From: a virus
Strand: one strand, 5' to 3'
Virus record (IMG/VR): IMGVR_UViG_3300005366_000001
Location: 1-64,000 of that record
Length of the DNA: 64,000 bases
The translations under genes were made by a program, and so were the position numbers. Below, in pieces: positions 1 through 7,680 of the stretch. The first letter of the stretch is position 1. Each line of letters opens with the position of its first letter. The notes under the pieces were generated by a model, which had not been told where the DNA came from, did not search any database, and was given only the letters and a program-made list of their open reading frames with translations.

Positions 1-10
1 GGACGGCGAC

Positions 11-235
11 GTGATTTCCCCGACGACGCAGCGAGACGGGCATCCCGATCTACTGGCCGAGCGTGAGGTGCTGGACCACGTTGCAAAGTTCGACGCCACC
101 ACCTGTGCAGCACTGGCGCGAGAAGTGCTGCGGCTGCGAGATCTGGCTTCCCAGTTCGCGTTTGAGGAGAGTGGCGGATCTGAAGAACGAACTGAGACAC
201 TACGCACATTTCACGGAAAGGATCAGTATGAGTAA
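11..235 (+). CDS. hypothetical protein, possibly 5'-partial
   Basis: This 74-residue frame uses a GTG start, but it is open to the window edge, so the true start may lie upstream. It is mostly charged and helical, with a Leu-rich stretch around residues 25-45 and no family I recognise. It ends inside the start of the next gene (stop at 233-235, next ATG at 228), which is the tight packing of a phage early operon. Confidence 0.5.
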   Translation: MISPTTQRDGHPDLLAEREVLDHVAKFDATTCAALAREVLRLRDLASQFAFEESGGSEERTETLRTFHGKDQYE

Positions 236-413
236 TTATCCACCGGGAGTCACCGATATGGATGACCACTTTGATCTTCCGAGCGCGGGCGACGCCGAAG
301 GTGACGGCGAGTTATGCGAGCACGGTAATCTTATTGATGACGAGTTTTGCGATGAATGCGCTGAGGAGCACTGGAAGTTGTCAGAGTCATTTGGACCACT
401 GGAGCAGCCATGA
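228..413 (+). CDS. small acidic Cys/His-containing protein
   Basis: This 61-residue protein starts at ATG 228, 5 nt after AAAGGA. It is strongly acidic and carries a CEHG...CDEC cluster (residues about 33-46) that could bind one zinc ion. The start overlaps the upstream gene and the stop overlaps the next start (ATGA). The function is unknown. The Cys pattern is shared with several other mini-proteins of this early region. Confidence 0.6.
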   Translation: MSNYPPGVTDMDDHFDLPSAGDAEGDGELCEHGNLIDDEFCDECAEEHWKLSESFGPLEQP

Positions 414-607
414 AGAATGATTCACCACAGGCGCAACAGGAGTGTACCGAGTGCAGCTCGACTAAGGGCCATCGGATGTCGTGCGTCAGAGGCAATGAAC
501 TAGCCGCTAAGTATCAAGGTTCATTAGAGCGAAAACACGCCATCAAGCAACTTGAAGAAATCCGCAACTGCGACAAGTGCGATTTATGCGAGGACCATCA
601 TGGCTGA
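410..607 (+). CDS. small Cys-rich protein
   Basis: This 65-residue protein has CTEC near the N-terminus and CDKCDLCEDHH at the C-terminus, which suggests a zinc-ribbon-like fold in a basic, helical context. ATGA overlaps couple it to both neighbours. No family is recognised. A role in early host takeover is inferred only from position. Confidence 0.55.
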   Translation: MKNDSPQAQQECTECSSTKGHRMSCVRGNELAAKYQGSLERKHAIKQLEEIRNCDKCDLCEDHHG

Positions 608-1202
608 ATCTACTGAACCACAGGCGCAACCACCGGAAAGAGTCTGGCTATGGCCGAACGCAAAAGGGCAAACAGCTTACGAGTGGCATGAGACAGGAAG
701 CACGGAAGAAGGGGATATCGAATATGTTCGCGCCTCTCTTCCCCGCGCAGCAGCGGACAGCGATAACTACGTCTCAACTGTCGAAAGCATTATTAGGCGC
801 TTAGAAGACTTACGGACGAATCCCCTCTGGAACGCCAACGGGTATGACACCGCATTATGCAATCTGATTACCAATCTAAGAGCGTATCCCGCTGACGCCA
901 GAGAGTTCGAGAGGCGCTCCGCAGCCTTTGTCGCGGCGGTTGAGAACGCCGCCACTCCCCGCGTTGAGACAGGATTAACAGTGGAAGCGGCGCTGAAAGA
1001 GCTTCGAGAAATGTTTCCTGATCACGCTCGGCGGATTCAGGTAACTGAGACGCTCTTGACGACCAATAGTACGACGGTTGTTGTTGGCGGTCAGAGCGCA
1101 ACTTATCAAATAGGTTCGGCACGGGAGAACTTAGATAGCTGTATGGCAATGGCGCGACGTTGGGCCAAGTCCCGCGCAGAGAGGGAAGGAGAGAAATCAT
1201 GA
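600..1202 (+). CDS. hypothetical early protein
   Basis: This 200-residue protein is read from ATG 600; its first residues contain the motif QAQPPERVWLW. A compact N-terminal part (to about residue 50) has the composition of small phage proteins that open with an RVWLW strand. The rest is helical and charged. The start overlaps the previous stop by 8 nt, and the TGA overlaps the ATG at 1199. The function is unknown. Confidence 0.6.
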   Translation: MAESTEPQAQPPERVWLWPNAKGQTAYEWHETGSTEEGDIEYVRASLPRAAADSDNYVSTVESIIRRLEDLRTNPLWNANGYDTALCNLITNLRAYPADAREFERRSAAFVAAVENAATPRVETGLTVEAALKELREMFPDHARRIQVTETLLTTNSTTVVVGGQSATYQIGSARENLDSCMAMARRWAKSRAEREGEKS

Positions 1203-1399
1203 ATCAAACATTTACCTGTGGACGATGTAAAACAAATGGCGCAGTCAGGATTCGCCTTTATGAAGACATATGGTCGGTAGCCCAGAAGATTGCGCTTAGG
1301 CACCGGCAACTGAAACCGGAATGCGCTGCTAACTTGAATGAAATACAGGCGCATTCTCAGTTGGGAATTATCAAGACACAGAAGGCGGCAGCGAAATGA
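1199..1399 (+). CDS. zinc-finger-like mini-protein, copy 1
   Basis: This 66-residue protein has one CGRC pair near the N-terminus and a further Cys near residue 42, and ends in EIQAHSQLGIIKTQKAAAK. It is a paralogue of the gene at 53358, and its last third is identical to it at DNA level because it lies in the 117-bp perfect repeat. It starts at ATG 1199 after GGAAGGAG and overlaps both neighbours. Confidence 0.75.
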   Translation: MNQTFTCGRCKTNGAVRIRLYEDIWSVAQKIALRHRQLKPECAANLNEIQAHSQLGIIKTQKAAAK

Positions 1400-1455
1400 C
1401 TGAGATTGTAGATCGTGCGACTGATCACGACTTGCGACGCTGCGAACGGTGGAAT
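1339..1455 (+). repeat. 117-bp perfect direct repeat, copy 1
   Basis: Bases 1339-1455 are identical to 53498-53614, with no mismatch in 117 nt. The repeat covers the 3' end of one mini-gene and the 5' end of the next in both places. Identity at every third codon position argues for recent duplication or gene conversion. Confidence 0.95.
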
Positions 1456-1572
1456 AACTTGTTTGATGACCGCCAGCAGGCGTACAACCCGTCACGGCCC
1501 TGTACGTGTATGCCCGATCCACGGTTCGCGCCTCGGTCTGAGCGCGAAGTAAAAGACGGTGAATCATCGTGA
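1396..1572 (+). CDS. truncated paralogue of the 53555 gene
   Basis: This 58-residue protein begins MTEIVDRATDHDLRRCERW, identical to the start of the 193-residue protein at 53555. It then matches that protein loosely through the CTCxPDPRFAP motif and stops. It lacks the C-terminal 130 residues present in the other copy. It is probably a deletion derivative. It overlaps the 1199 gene by ATGA. Confidence 0.7.
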   Translation: MTEIVDRATDHDLRRCERWNNLFDDRQQAYNPSRPCTCMPDPRFAPRSEREVKDGESS

Positions 1573-1584
1573 GAACTAATCGCG

Positions 1585-1710
1585 CAGTGCTTCGAATGGC
1601 TGTCATTCTGTCTGTCGATTGGCTGGAGCAAGTCAGATCTGGATCGACTTGGAGAACTTTGGTGGGAATACCACGATGATTACGGGAACCTGAAAGGCTC
1701 AACAACATGA
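1585..1710 (+). pseudogene. frame-broken remnant of the 55339 gene
   Basis: The frame 1585-1710 encodes QCFEWLSFCLSIGW..., about 25 of 36 residues identical to the protein at 55339 (ending WWxYHDDYGxL in both). The homologous GTG at 1569 is in another frame because about 8 nt are missing between 1574 and 1590. No start codon lies in the homologous frame. This supports decay after duplication of the 53-55 kb block. Confidence 0.7.
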
Positions 1711-1883
1711 GAGTTAAGCTTCTCCTCGCAATCGTCCTCTCGGTAATCGTCTCCGCGCTATTGACGATCATCATCGTGTCACACTCTCTCCCCGATCCCT
1801 GTATGGAGAGCAAACCGGAGGCCCCAGACAGATCAGTCGGCAGCTATCCGATTAGACCGAGAGAAGAAAGGATCAAGCGGTGA
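1707..1883 (+). CDS. small membrane-anchored protein
   Basis: This 58-residue protein has a single N-terminal hydrophobic segment (about residues 4-24) followed by a Pro- and charge-rich tail with one Cys. The topology is like a signal-anchored periplasmic mini-protein. A spanin-like or membrane-signalling role is possible but unsupported by any motif. Its stop overlaps the GTG of the next membrane protein. Confidence 0.6.
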   Translation: MRVKLLLAIVLSVIVSALLTIIIVSHSLPDPCMESKPEAPDRSVGSYPIRPREERIKR

Positions 1884-2044
1884 ATAAACCTAATCTCACG
1901 CACTCGCTACCCTTACTGTTGAGTGTAGTTTTAATAATCCTAGTGCTGTTCATTGTAGCTAGTGGCCCCAAGCCGCAAACAGTTTTGAGGATCAACATCA
2001 CAGAACAGGTGAAGTGCAAAGGCGTGAAGTGTCCAAATGAGTAG
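1880..2044 (+). CDS. small membrane-anchored protein
   Basis: This 54-residue protein starts at GTG 1880, four bases before the upstream stop ends. A hydrophobic helix spans about residues 9-29. A short tail with a CKGVKC pair follows. It is paired with the preceding membrane protein, so the two may work together; an embedded spanin pair is a speculative reading. No family is recognised. Confidence 0.55.
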   Translation: MNKPNLTHSLPLLLSVVLIILVLFIVASGPKPQTVLRINITEQVKCKGVKCPNE

Positions 2045-2054
2045 GGAGTTTCAA

Positions 2055-3275
2055 ATGAGACGGATTAATGAGATTCGAGAGCAAGCGACGCTGACAAATC
2101 ATTCTCTTGTGGCGCTGGTGCGTAGCGGCAACGTGCAGGAGTTGGAGTTGCGCATTGTCGCAGCGCTCTCCCAGCTTAAAGACGGTGGAGCGGCGGCGAT
2201 GTATGCACCGTCGTCTTTGCGCGAGCTAAGCAGACTACTGGACGCGATTGAGCAAAGTATTCGCAGTCTGTCTCAACCGCTTGGACCAAACGAAACCGCA
2301 ACGCGAGTGACACTGGCTGCTGACCACGGCTTGGCTTACGTGGCCGCGTTACGAGAACGATTATCGGCAGACTTCGCCACCGCCCCAACCGAGACGAGCG
2401 CGCGATGTCCTGACTGTGGACATGAATCGCTGTTTAGCGATGAAGGGACAGTACCCTGCCAGAAACCTGTCCGCAGACCTGAAAGCAAAGACAAGTCAAC
2501 CACCGAGACACATGCCGATGACTTTATAGCCTGCGGTTGCAAGTACGTATTCCCTGCATCAACTGAACAGGCGGGGGAGAGCGTTGTGCTGGTGCGCCGT
2601 GAAGACGCGGCAAGAGCGGCTGAGTTAGTCAACGACTCCGTCAAAGCGAAGGGCAAGTTTGCGGCAGCGATACTGATGATGCCGCCTTATCCTGCGCCGG
2701 ACTGTCCGATCTGCGGATACTCGATCGACAATCAAGGGCTTTGTGTTTTGGATGCTGCGCACACCGCCCCTGCTCCAGTAGCGCAACCAGAAGCCGATCC
2801 GTGTCCGCTGCATTCGCCTTGTGGTCAAGCTTGGCACGATTGGTTTGAGCGTGTAGGCGAACACGCGACCATTGATGTTGTGAACGCCACCGCCAACCTC
2901 GTTATTATCGAGCGCGAAATCCACGCAAGCACTACCACACCATCCACTACAGCAGTAGAAGCAGCAAGGGAGATCGCTGCGCTCCTGTTTGCCCATATCT
3001 TTCATCCGTCTGGCATGGGCGGTATCAGCGAAGAGCGCGAGGCCGAGATCGCCGCCATTATCTCTCGCTACTTACCAGTACAGCAACCAGAAGCCGATCC
3101 GTGTCCGCCGCACTCTCCCTGCGGTAAAGCATGGCATGAGTGGTTTGGACGCGTCGGCCAACATGCAACCATTGATGTTGTCAACGCTACCGCTACTCTC
3201 GTTATAAAAGAACGCGAAATTCACGAAAGCGCCACCACTGTTGGAAGCGCAACAAGAGAAATAAATCATGAGTGA
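2055..3275 (+). CDS. Cys-rich protein with a 100-residue internal repeat period
   Basis: This 406-residue protein is read from ATG 2055, 8 nt after AGGGAG; an upstream ATG at 2037 has no good ribosome site. It has a zinc-ribbon CPDC (about residue 116), a CPICGYS motif near residue 220, and two units beginning ADPCP(L/P)HSPCG and ending IEREIH or KEREIH. The DNA of the units starts near 2782 and 3082, exactly 300 nt apart. The function is unknown; duplicated Cys/His modules suggest metal or nucleic-acid binding. Confidence 0.7.
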   Translation: MRRINEIREQATLTNHSLVALVRSGNVQELELRIVAALSQLKDGGAAAMYAPSSLRELSRLLDAIEQSIRSLSQPLGPNETATRVTLAADHGLAYVAALRERLSADFATAPTETSARCPDCGHESLFSDEGTVPCQKPVRRPESKDKSTTETHADDFIACGCKYVFPASTEQAGESVVLVRREDAARAAELVNDSVKAKGKFAAAILMMPPYPAPDCPICGYSIDNQGLCVLDAAHTAPAPVAQPEADPCPLHSPCGQAWHDWFERVGEHATIDVVNATANLVIIEREIHASTTTPSTTAVEAAREIAALLFAHIFHPSGMGGISEEREAEIAAIISRYLPVQQPEADPCPPHSPCGKAWHEWFGRVGQHATIDVVNATATLVIKEREIHESATTVGSATREINHE

Positions 3276-3474
3276 ACCAAAGAGCTTATACGATTCGATA
3301 GGTGCACTGATTGATGCGTGGGCGTTGCTTCCCAATGACCTGAAAAGCGATCTGCGAGAGGCGTCACCTGCGTTTACTGGAGCGATAGAGGGCATCTCTG
3401 GCGCAATGGAATTCTACGGTAGTTTTGGCCCCGCTGCGAAAGATGCCGATGCCTCAAATGGTCGCGCAACGTAA
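3268..3474 (+). CDS. hypothetical protein
   Basis: This 68-residue protein overlaps the previous stop by 8 nt. It is helical with an Ala/Gly-rich C-terminal half and no recognised motif. It is the last gene of this early-type block, followed by a terminator-like hairpin. Confidence 0.55.
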   Translation: MSEPKSLYDSIGALIDAWALLPNDLKSDLREASPAFTGAIEGISGAMEFYGSFGPAAKDADASNGRAT

Positions 3475-3509
3475 ATCTATACGCCACAAGCCTAACTGTG
3501 ATAATGTGC

Positions 3510-3530
3510 AGGCCCAAGAGTAGGCCTTTT
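3510..3530 (+). terminator. weak rho-independent terminator
   Basis: AGGCC (3510-3514) pairs with GGCCT (3523-3527) around an 8-nt loop and runs into TTTT. The stem is short, but it sits exactly between the 3268 gene and the 3548 gene, where the module changes. Confidence 0.5.
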
Positions 3531-3547
3531 CACCCTGAGGACACTGT

Positions 3548-4054
3548 ATGAATCGCAGAACACTATTAAAAACAGGCAGCGTAGGAGCACTTGGCTTTCT
3601 AACGCTTGGCGCGAAGGGCTGTGGTAAGAACCTCTCGACTTATGTGAACGTGGTTATTAGTACGCTGCAAGAGTTAAGCCCTCTTTTGCCCGGTCAGGCC
3701 CAGTTTATCTCCAAGGCAGTCGGCATAGCAAAAACATTTGACGATGCTTATCGTGCCGGCAAGTTCATGGATGCGACTGCGTTGTTTGAGAATCTCGCTG
3801 GAGTGATTAGCCAGATTGCGGACTCAGCCGGACTATCCAGCCCTTCGGTGAAAGTAGCGATCGCGGTTGTTAGTATTGCAATGAGAGGGATTGCAGTGTT
3901 GCTGAAAGACCAGACATCAGATCCGACTATCGCGGCGATTGTGAGTGAAAGCGCGAGCAAGAATCCGGCCGTCAGGCGTCAGAAGTCGCTGGTTGAGAAA
4001 CTCGCAGACGAGAAAGAGATCGATGCTCTGTTTGCGGAGGCTGTACCGCGATGA
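3548..4054 (+). CDS. exported protein with Tat-like lipoprotein signal
   Basis: This 168-residue protein begins NRRTLLKTG, a twin-arginine-type motif, followed by a hydrophobic stretch and Cys near residue 25 (GAKGCGK), consistent with a folded, lipid-anchored export product. The mature part is Ala-rich and helical (ISQIADSAGL, KVAIAVVSIAM). AGGACACTGT precedes the ATG. An exported lipoprotein in a phage suggests a lysogenic or superinfection-exclusion role. That is inference. Confidence 0.65.
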   Translation: MNRRTLLKTGSVGALGFLTLGAKGCGKNLSTYVNVVISTLQELSPLLPGQAQFISKAVGIAKTFDDAYRAGKFMDATALFENLAGVISQIADSAGLSSPSVKVAIAVVSIAMRGIAVLLKDQTSDPTIAAIVSESASKNPAVRRQKSLVEKLADEKEIDALFAEAVPR

Positions 4055-4449
4055 CCGCATTTCTTCTCTTCTTCATTTTCTCAGTTCCACAGGAGCCGAA
4101 GATCATCAGTTGTGTAGTGACGGTACCGCGGCAAGCGATTACCTGTGATGGTCATAGACTTCTGGATGTAACTGTTCTCTCTGCGGAACAGTTAGACGAA
4201 TGGGAGTTAGTCGCCCCGATGCAGGGGGAATCTCCAAACTCTGACGCGCCGTTATCAAAGCACTCTCTCAAGAAAGGCGACAAGGTTAAGCTGTTAGTCG
4301 AAGCGGATGGTATGACACCCATTGCGAACTGCAAGGTAAGAGTGTGGCGCAAGCTAAAGGATTACACCTTAAGTCATCCCGGCGATCGCGTACCGTTTAC
4401 GCTACGAACTGAGCCCGATGATTGTCAGCCTTGGTATGGGAAGAATTGA
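4051..4449 (+). CDS. secreted or membrane-anchored hypothetical protein
   Basis: This 132-residue protein overlaps the previous gene by ATGA. Residues 2-11 are hydrophobic (a short signal-like segment), and the remainder is beta-rich with four Cys that could form disulfides outside the cytoplasm. No family is recognised. Coupling to the Tat-type lipoprotein gene suggests the two act together. Confidence 0.6.
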   Translation: MTAFLLFFIFSVPQEPKIISCVVTVPRQAITCDGHRLLDVTVLSAEQLDEWELVAPMQGESPNSDAPLSKHSLKKGDKVKLLVEADGMTPIANCKVRVWRKLKDYTLSHPGDRVPFTLRTEPDDCQPWYGKN

Positions 4450-4451
4450 AA

Positions 4452-4793
4452 ATGATGTCAAACCCATTCCGCAAGCCGCAAGTCCAACACTTTGAGTTCG
4501 GACCCGAGTCCGCAAAGCAGATCGAACGGCTCATCAAGGCCGTTAGTGATAACCCACCAATAGGCGAAACCTCCGTCGCGCAGAAGTTGGACGCGATCAT
4601 TGAAATGCTTCGCTCACAAGCGAACGTGGCGGCGGATCTTGCGCTCGTCAAAGAGGAACTGAGCATCGTTCACGGTCTGCTAGACGACTTGGTTAATGCC
4701 GATCCTGAGAAGATTAAGGAATTAGCCGCGAGTGTTAAAGCAGTTCGTGAAAAACTACAAACATCTGTTGATAATCAAACAAAGGAGACTTAA
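4452..4793 (+). CDS. coiled-coil protein
   Basis: This 113-residue protein starts at ATG 4452 or 4455 after GGGAAGAA. Residues 25-110 are heptad-like (IERLIKAVS, LDAIIEML, VKEELSIVHGLLDDL). Proteins of this type near phage tail and lysis genes are often structural or membrane-complex adaptors, but no specific family is recognised. Confidence 0.6.
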   Translation: MMSNPFRKPQVQHFEFGPESAKQIERLIKAVSDNPPIGETSVAQKLDAIIEMLRSQANVAADLALVKEELSIVHGLLDDLVNADPEKIKELAASVKAVREKLQTSVDNQTKET

Positions 4794-4798
4794 ACGAA

Positions 4799-5029
4799 AT
4801 GCCTGCTGACTTTACGCCATTGGTAACTGAGGTTACCGATCTTACCACTGTTGCTGATTCCGCCGTTGCGTTAATGGATGGCTTTGACCAGCGATTGAAA
4901 GACGCTATTGCCGCTGACAATCTCGCAGACGACACGAACGTAGCTAAGCTGTCCGCAGACTTCAGTGCTCAGAAAACCAAGCTGGCTGACGCGGTCACGC
5001 GCAACACGCCCGCAGCGCCAACGACCTGA
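4799..5029 (+). CDS. small acidic helical protein
   Basis: This 76-residue protein is Ala/Asp/Thr-rich, with two predicted amphipathic helices and a Pro/Thr tail. Its composition resembles small virion or coiled-coil proteins. It follows the coiled-coil gene at close spacing. Confidence 0.55.
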   Translation: MPADFTPLVTEVTDLTTVADSAVALMDGFDQRLKDAIAADNLADDTNVAKLSADFSAQKTKLADAVTRNTPAAPTT

Positions 5030-5116
5030 GAAAAGTTCACCTTTCGCCCTTCGGCTATCGGGGGAAACTTGTTTGGTAAGGCGATGGCTGGAGGGCGAAT
5101 CGTTTATTTTCAACCT

Positions 5117-5362
5117 ATGAAAAGACTAATTACCTTCGCAGTATCCGCATTAATAGTCTTAAGCGTCGTGATCAGCACGCCAAAGAATGCGCGATTCTGC
5201 ATGACTTGTGAGCAACAATGTATACAGGATTACGCTCAGTTAGTTGTAGACTGCTCGGCAGATGGCACACCTGTTTCCGTCTGTGAGACGCGCAACAAAG
5301 ACTTCATGCGCACCTGCGGAGTGGTTATGTGCCCGGTGTGCTCGTGGTATGAGAACTATTAA
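5117..5362 (+). CDS. secreted Cys-rich protein
   Basis: This 81-residue protein has a classical signal peptide (MKRL then a hydrophobic run to about residue 20) and eight Cys in about 55 mature residues (CMTCEQQC, CGVVMCPVC), suggesting a disulfide-knotted exported peptide. The leftward protein at 40385 has the same plan and a similar C-terminal CxxxxxCPV pattern. A phage-encoded secreted peptide implies action on the host envelope or on competitors; the function is unknown. Confidence 0.6.
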   Translation: MKRLITFAVSALIVLSVVISTPKNARFCMTCEQQCIQDYAQLVVDCSADGTPVSVCETRNKDFMRTCGVVMCPVCSWYENY

Positions 5363-5391
5363 GGCTCTTTATCTGACCGGAGACAACGTGT

Positions 5392-5979
5392 TTGGCCGAA
5401 CAGCGCACAGGGATGGGCGTAGACGCGATGGGCGGTCCTGTGATCGACCCGACAAAGAACGTCCTCGATCTAACCAACGCGGCCAACAAGCGGCAAGACG
5501 ATCTGCGCGAGATGTACAACCGCTACATTGTGGCGGAGATAGGGCGGATAGAAGAAACAGTCAAGCGGGTTGAACAGCTTTCAGATCTAAGGGCCGAACA
5601 TGCCCGAGAAGTGAATCTGATTCACCAAAGCCATGATAGAGAAATCCACAAGATGGAGCAGGACAAGCTGGCAGCGTTTCGAGCCAGCGATGAAATGGCC
5701 CGCATCACAGAGGCAAACAGAAGTCTTGCGGCGATTCAGGTAGTTGAGCGTACTCTGAACTCGACAGCAACCGCACTAGCGAGTCAGAACGCAGAAAACA
5801 ACGTTGAAGTAAATCGCAGGCTGGCAGCACTTGAAAAATCAAGCTATGAAGGTGCGGGTAAAGGCACGGGCGCAAAGAATACAGTCGCCTATGTAGTGTT
5901 GGCAGTTGGTTTACTTGTTTCGCTGATAACAATCGGATCAGTAATAATAGCGATCGCATTCGCAATTCGCACAAAGTAG
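5392..5979 (+). CDS. coiled-coil protein with C-terminal membrane helix
   Basis: This 195-residue protein starts at TTG 5392, about 8 nt after a CCGGAG site. Residues 25-145 form a long charged helix with heptads, and residues 164-192 are one hydrophobic helix. A tail-anchored coiled coil fits a holin-associated or membrane-scaffold role, but there is no recognisable lysis family signature. Confidence 0.65.
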   Translation: MAEQRTGMGVDAMGGPVIDPTKNVLDLTNAANKRQDDLREMYNRYIVAEIGRIEETVKRVEQLSDLRAEHAREVNLIHQSHDREIHKMEQDKLAAFRASDEMARITEANRSLAAIQVVERTLNSTATALASQNAENNVEVNRRLAALEKSSYEGAGKGTGAKNTVAYVVLAVGLLVSLITIGSVIIAIAFAIRTK

Positions 5980-6013
5980 TTGAAACCACATAGAACAAGG
6001 AGCAACCTCCCAA

Positions 6014-6166
6014 ATGAGTAAACAACATGAAAGCAAACCATCGGATAGACCGGATCCGCAGCCGGATGCACCCGATCCTAAGGGGCCACCAGTCAAGCCT
6101 AGTGGGGATGTTGACGCGCCGGGTAAGAATCCGCCACCCCCGCCGCCACCGCCATCGGGAGGTTGA
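6014..6166 (+). CDS. proline-rich mini-protein
   Basis: This 50-residue protein is preceded by AAGGAGC. It is about one third proline, with a poly-Pro run near the C-terminus and no hydrophobic core, so it is presumably disordered. Translation is coupled to the next GTG by a GGGAGG that lies inside its last codons. Confidence 0.5.
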   Translation: MSKQHESKPSDRPDPQPDAPDPKGPPVKPSGDVDAPGKNPPPPPPPPSGG

Positions 6167-6170
6167 AAAC

Positions 6171-6668
6171 GTGCAGCCGATGATTAGTTCTGACTCAATC
6201 CGTGAAGTTTGGAAGGTCTCGGAGTGGAAGTGGAACATCGACAAAGGCTCGCCTTGGTGGAAACAGGCATTCTTTCACTACATCTTCCTTCCATTTCTGA
6301 ACTTTTCTTTTGGGACCATGAAAGTCCCGGCTCCAAAGGAAGTAACCGTTGAAGCGGATGAACAGGGACGCATCAAACGTACCTACTCATGGTTTGAGGA
6401 TATTGCAATCCTGCCAGATGAGGACATGGCCGATAATGCCTGTTTGACTGAACACCACGGCTATAAACGCATGGTTTACGGTCGCGTTGCGCCCTCAGAA
6501 TCGGCCCAGTATTCAGGAACGATATTCCCTCGCAAAAACAAGAACTCACATAAATGGGCCAATCCAGCATTGAGTTTGGTCATCAAAGATCGCAAACAGG
6601 ACGAACTCAAGGATCAAACTCTAGCCTTAGCATTAACCAAACTGAATCAGGTACTTGACCGACGATGA
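6171..6668 (+). CDS. hypothetical protein
   Basis: This 165-residue protein starts at GTG 6171, 8 nt after GGGAGG (6157-6162). It is Trp- and aromatic-rich at the N-terminus (WKVSEWKW, PWWKQAFF), which may dock to a membrane, followed by a mixed alpha/beta soluble part. No family is recognised. Confidence 0.55.
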   Translation: MQPMISSDSIREVWKVSEWKWNIDKGSPWWKQAFFHYIFLPFLNFSFGTMKVPAPKEVTVEADEQGRIKRTYSWFEDIAILPDEDMADNACLTEHHGYKRMVYGRVAPSESAQYSGTIFPRKNKNSHKWANPALSLVIKDRKQDELKDQTLALALTKLNQVLDRR

Positions 6669-6672
6669 GACG

Positions 6673-7098
6673 ATGCAGCCCGATATACACGCTATTCCTC
6701 AAAGCCTCGCACAAGTGTTCTGGCTTGTGCTTGCATCGTCCCTTGGATGGATAGGTGGCTGGCTGACTCGACGCAAGCGAGAGCCTCACGAGATTGCAAA
6801 GATCTCTGCGGAAACCCGACAGATTACGGTTAACACAGACGTGTCACTGATTCAGGCTGCTACTGCCGCAATCTCGAAAGCCGAGCGTCTTCAAGACGAG
6901 AGGGACCACTGGGAGCGTAAAGCAACTGACCTAATGTTAGACCTCGAAGACTCACGCAATGCCAACGCAGAAAAGGACATCCGCTTAAAACTGCACGAGT
7001 ACCAGATGAAGCGAATGAAGGGGCTTTTGGACGCTCATAGTATTAGCTATTCCGAGATGGACACGCCGCGGATCTCTGACTCAACGGATACCCACTAA
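6673..7098 (+). CDS. membrane protein with coiled-coil tail, holin-like topology
   Basis: This 141-residue protein starts at ATG 6673 (a TTG at 6655 is possible and would overlap the previous gene). One hydrophobic helix (about residues 11-30) is followed by RRKREP (positive-inside) and a long coiled coil. This N-anchored layout is seen in some phage membrane proteins encoded near holins. Without an endolysin nearby a holin call is only a guess. Confidence 0.55.
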   Translation: MQPDIHAIPQSLAQVFWLVLASSLGWIGGWLTRRKREPHEIAKISAETRQITVNTDVSLIQAATAAISKAERLQDERDHWERKATDLMLDLEDSRNANAEKDIRLKLHEYQMKRMKGLLDAHSISYSEMDTPRISDSTDTH

Positions 7099-7107
7099 AA
7101 CACAAAA

Positions 7108-7129
7108 GCCAGAGAATTTCTCCTCTGGC
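7108..7129 (+). terminator. hairpin between convergent genes
   Basis: GCCAGAG (7108-7114) pairs perfectly with CTCTGGC (7123-7129) around an 8-nt loop, between the rightward 6673 gene and the leftward 7178 gene. The T-tracts on either side are poor, so it is a probable bidirectional terminator. Confidence 0.55.
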
Positions 7130-7177
7130 GTCAATTTCTAAGTTATTATCTGCAACAGAAAAGGCCAGCCGTGAAGC

Positions 7178-7578
7178 TCATTTTCCCTGAGACCTATCAA
7201 GGTAGGTTACCGCGCTGATAAGACTGTCACGCCGATCTTTGAAGCACCCAAGCCCTATGTTGCAGGGAGAACAGAGTAGTCCGCGCACATAGCCGGTGGC
7301 GTGATCGTGGTCCACCCCCGCAACTCGCTACAGATAGCACATCTACGTCCTTGCGTTTCGTACCGGCGCTTATAAGAGAAATAGGTCAGCCCGTATTGTC
7401 TTAGTCGTTCATCGATGCGAATGCGCCAAGGAGGGGCCGCGGGCGGCGCGTCTTTAATTCCGCGCAAGGTAGCGCACTCCATGCAGAAGGTCTTGCCCCT
7501 AAACAGGCAGAGAGGTAGATTCTTAATGCAACCGGGGCACAGTTTTTTGGATTCTATGTTAGATTCAGCCGAAGCCAT
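7178..7578 (-). pseudogene. frameshifted endonuclease VII (HNH, T4 gp49-like)
   Basis: From ATG 7578 (AGGAG 11 nt upstream) the leftward frame gives a zinc-binding CPGC...CMEC, an arginine-rich linker and [11 protein letters not shown]. It then loses homology. One frame back, from 7315 to the stop at 7178, the sequence continues [19 protein letters not shown], the conserved active-site and zinc-knuckle part of recombination endonuclease VII. The two frames meet in a run of five G (minus strand) at 7319-7315. Joined by a -1 shift the protein is about 133 residues, normal for the family. It is either a one-base error or mutation in the G run, or programmed frameshifting. When intact it resolves branched DNA before packaging. 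Confidence 0.75.
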
Positions 7579-7615
7579 TTGGTCGCGATCTCCTAACAGA
7601 TTGCGAAGGATGGTA

Positions 7616-7650
7616 GAGCGGTCAGATCGTTTCAGGCGTTCTGACCGCTC
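7616..7650. promoter_or_regulatory. 11-bp perfect inverted repeat between divergent genes
   Basis: GAGCGGTCAGA (7616-7626) is followed after 13 nt by its exact complement TCTGACCGCTC (7640-7650). It lies between the divergent starts at 7578 (leftward) and 7681 (rightward) and has no T-run, so it looks more like an operator or structured leader than a terminator. Confidence 0.55.
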
Positions 7651-7680
7651 GCATTGTAGCACACGGGGTAAAAGTCGGGG

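Noticed and set aside
1106-1813. 235-codon leftward frame over 1.1-1.8 kb
   Set aside because: It runs antisense to several tightly packed rightward genes with ribosome sites and ATGA overlaps.
5040-5080. Hairpin TTTCGCCC / GGGGGAAA
   Set aside because: One mismatch and no T-run, so not called as a terminator.
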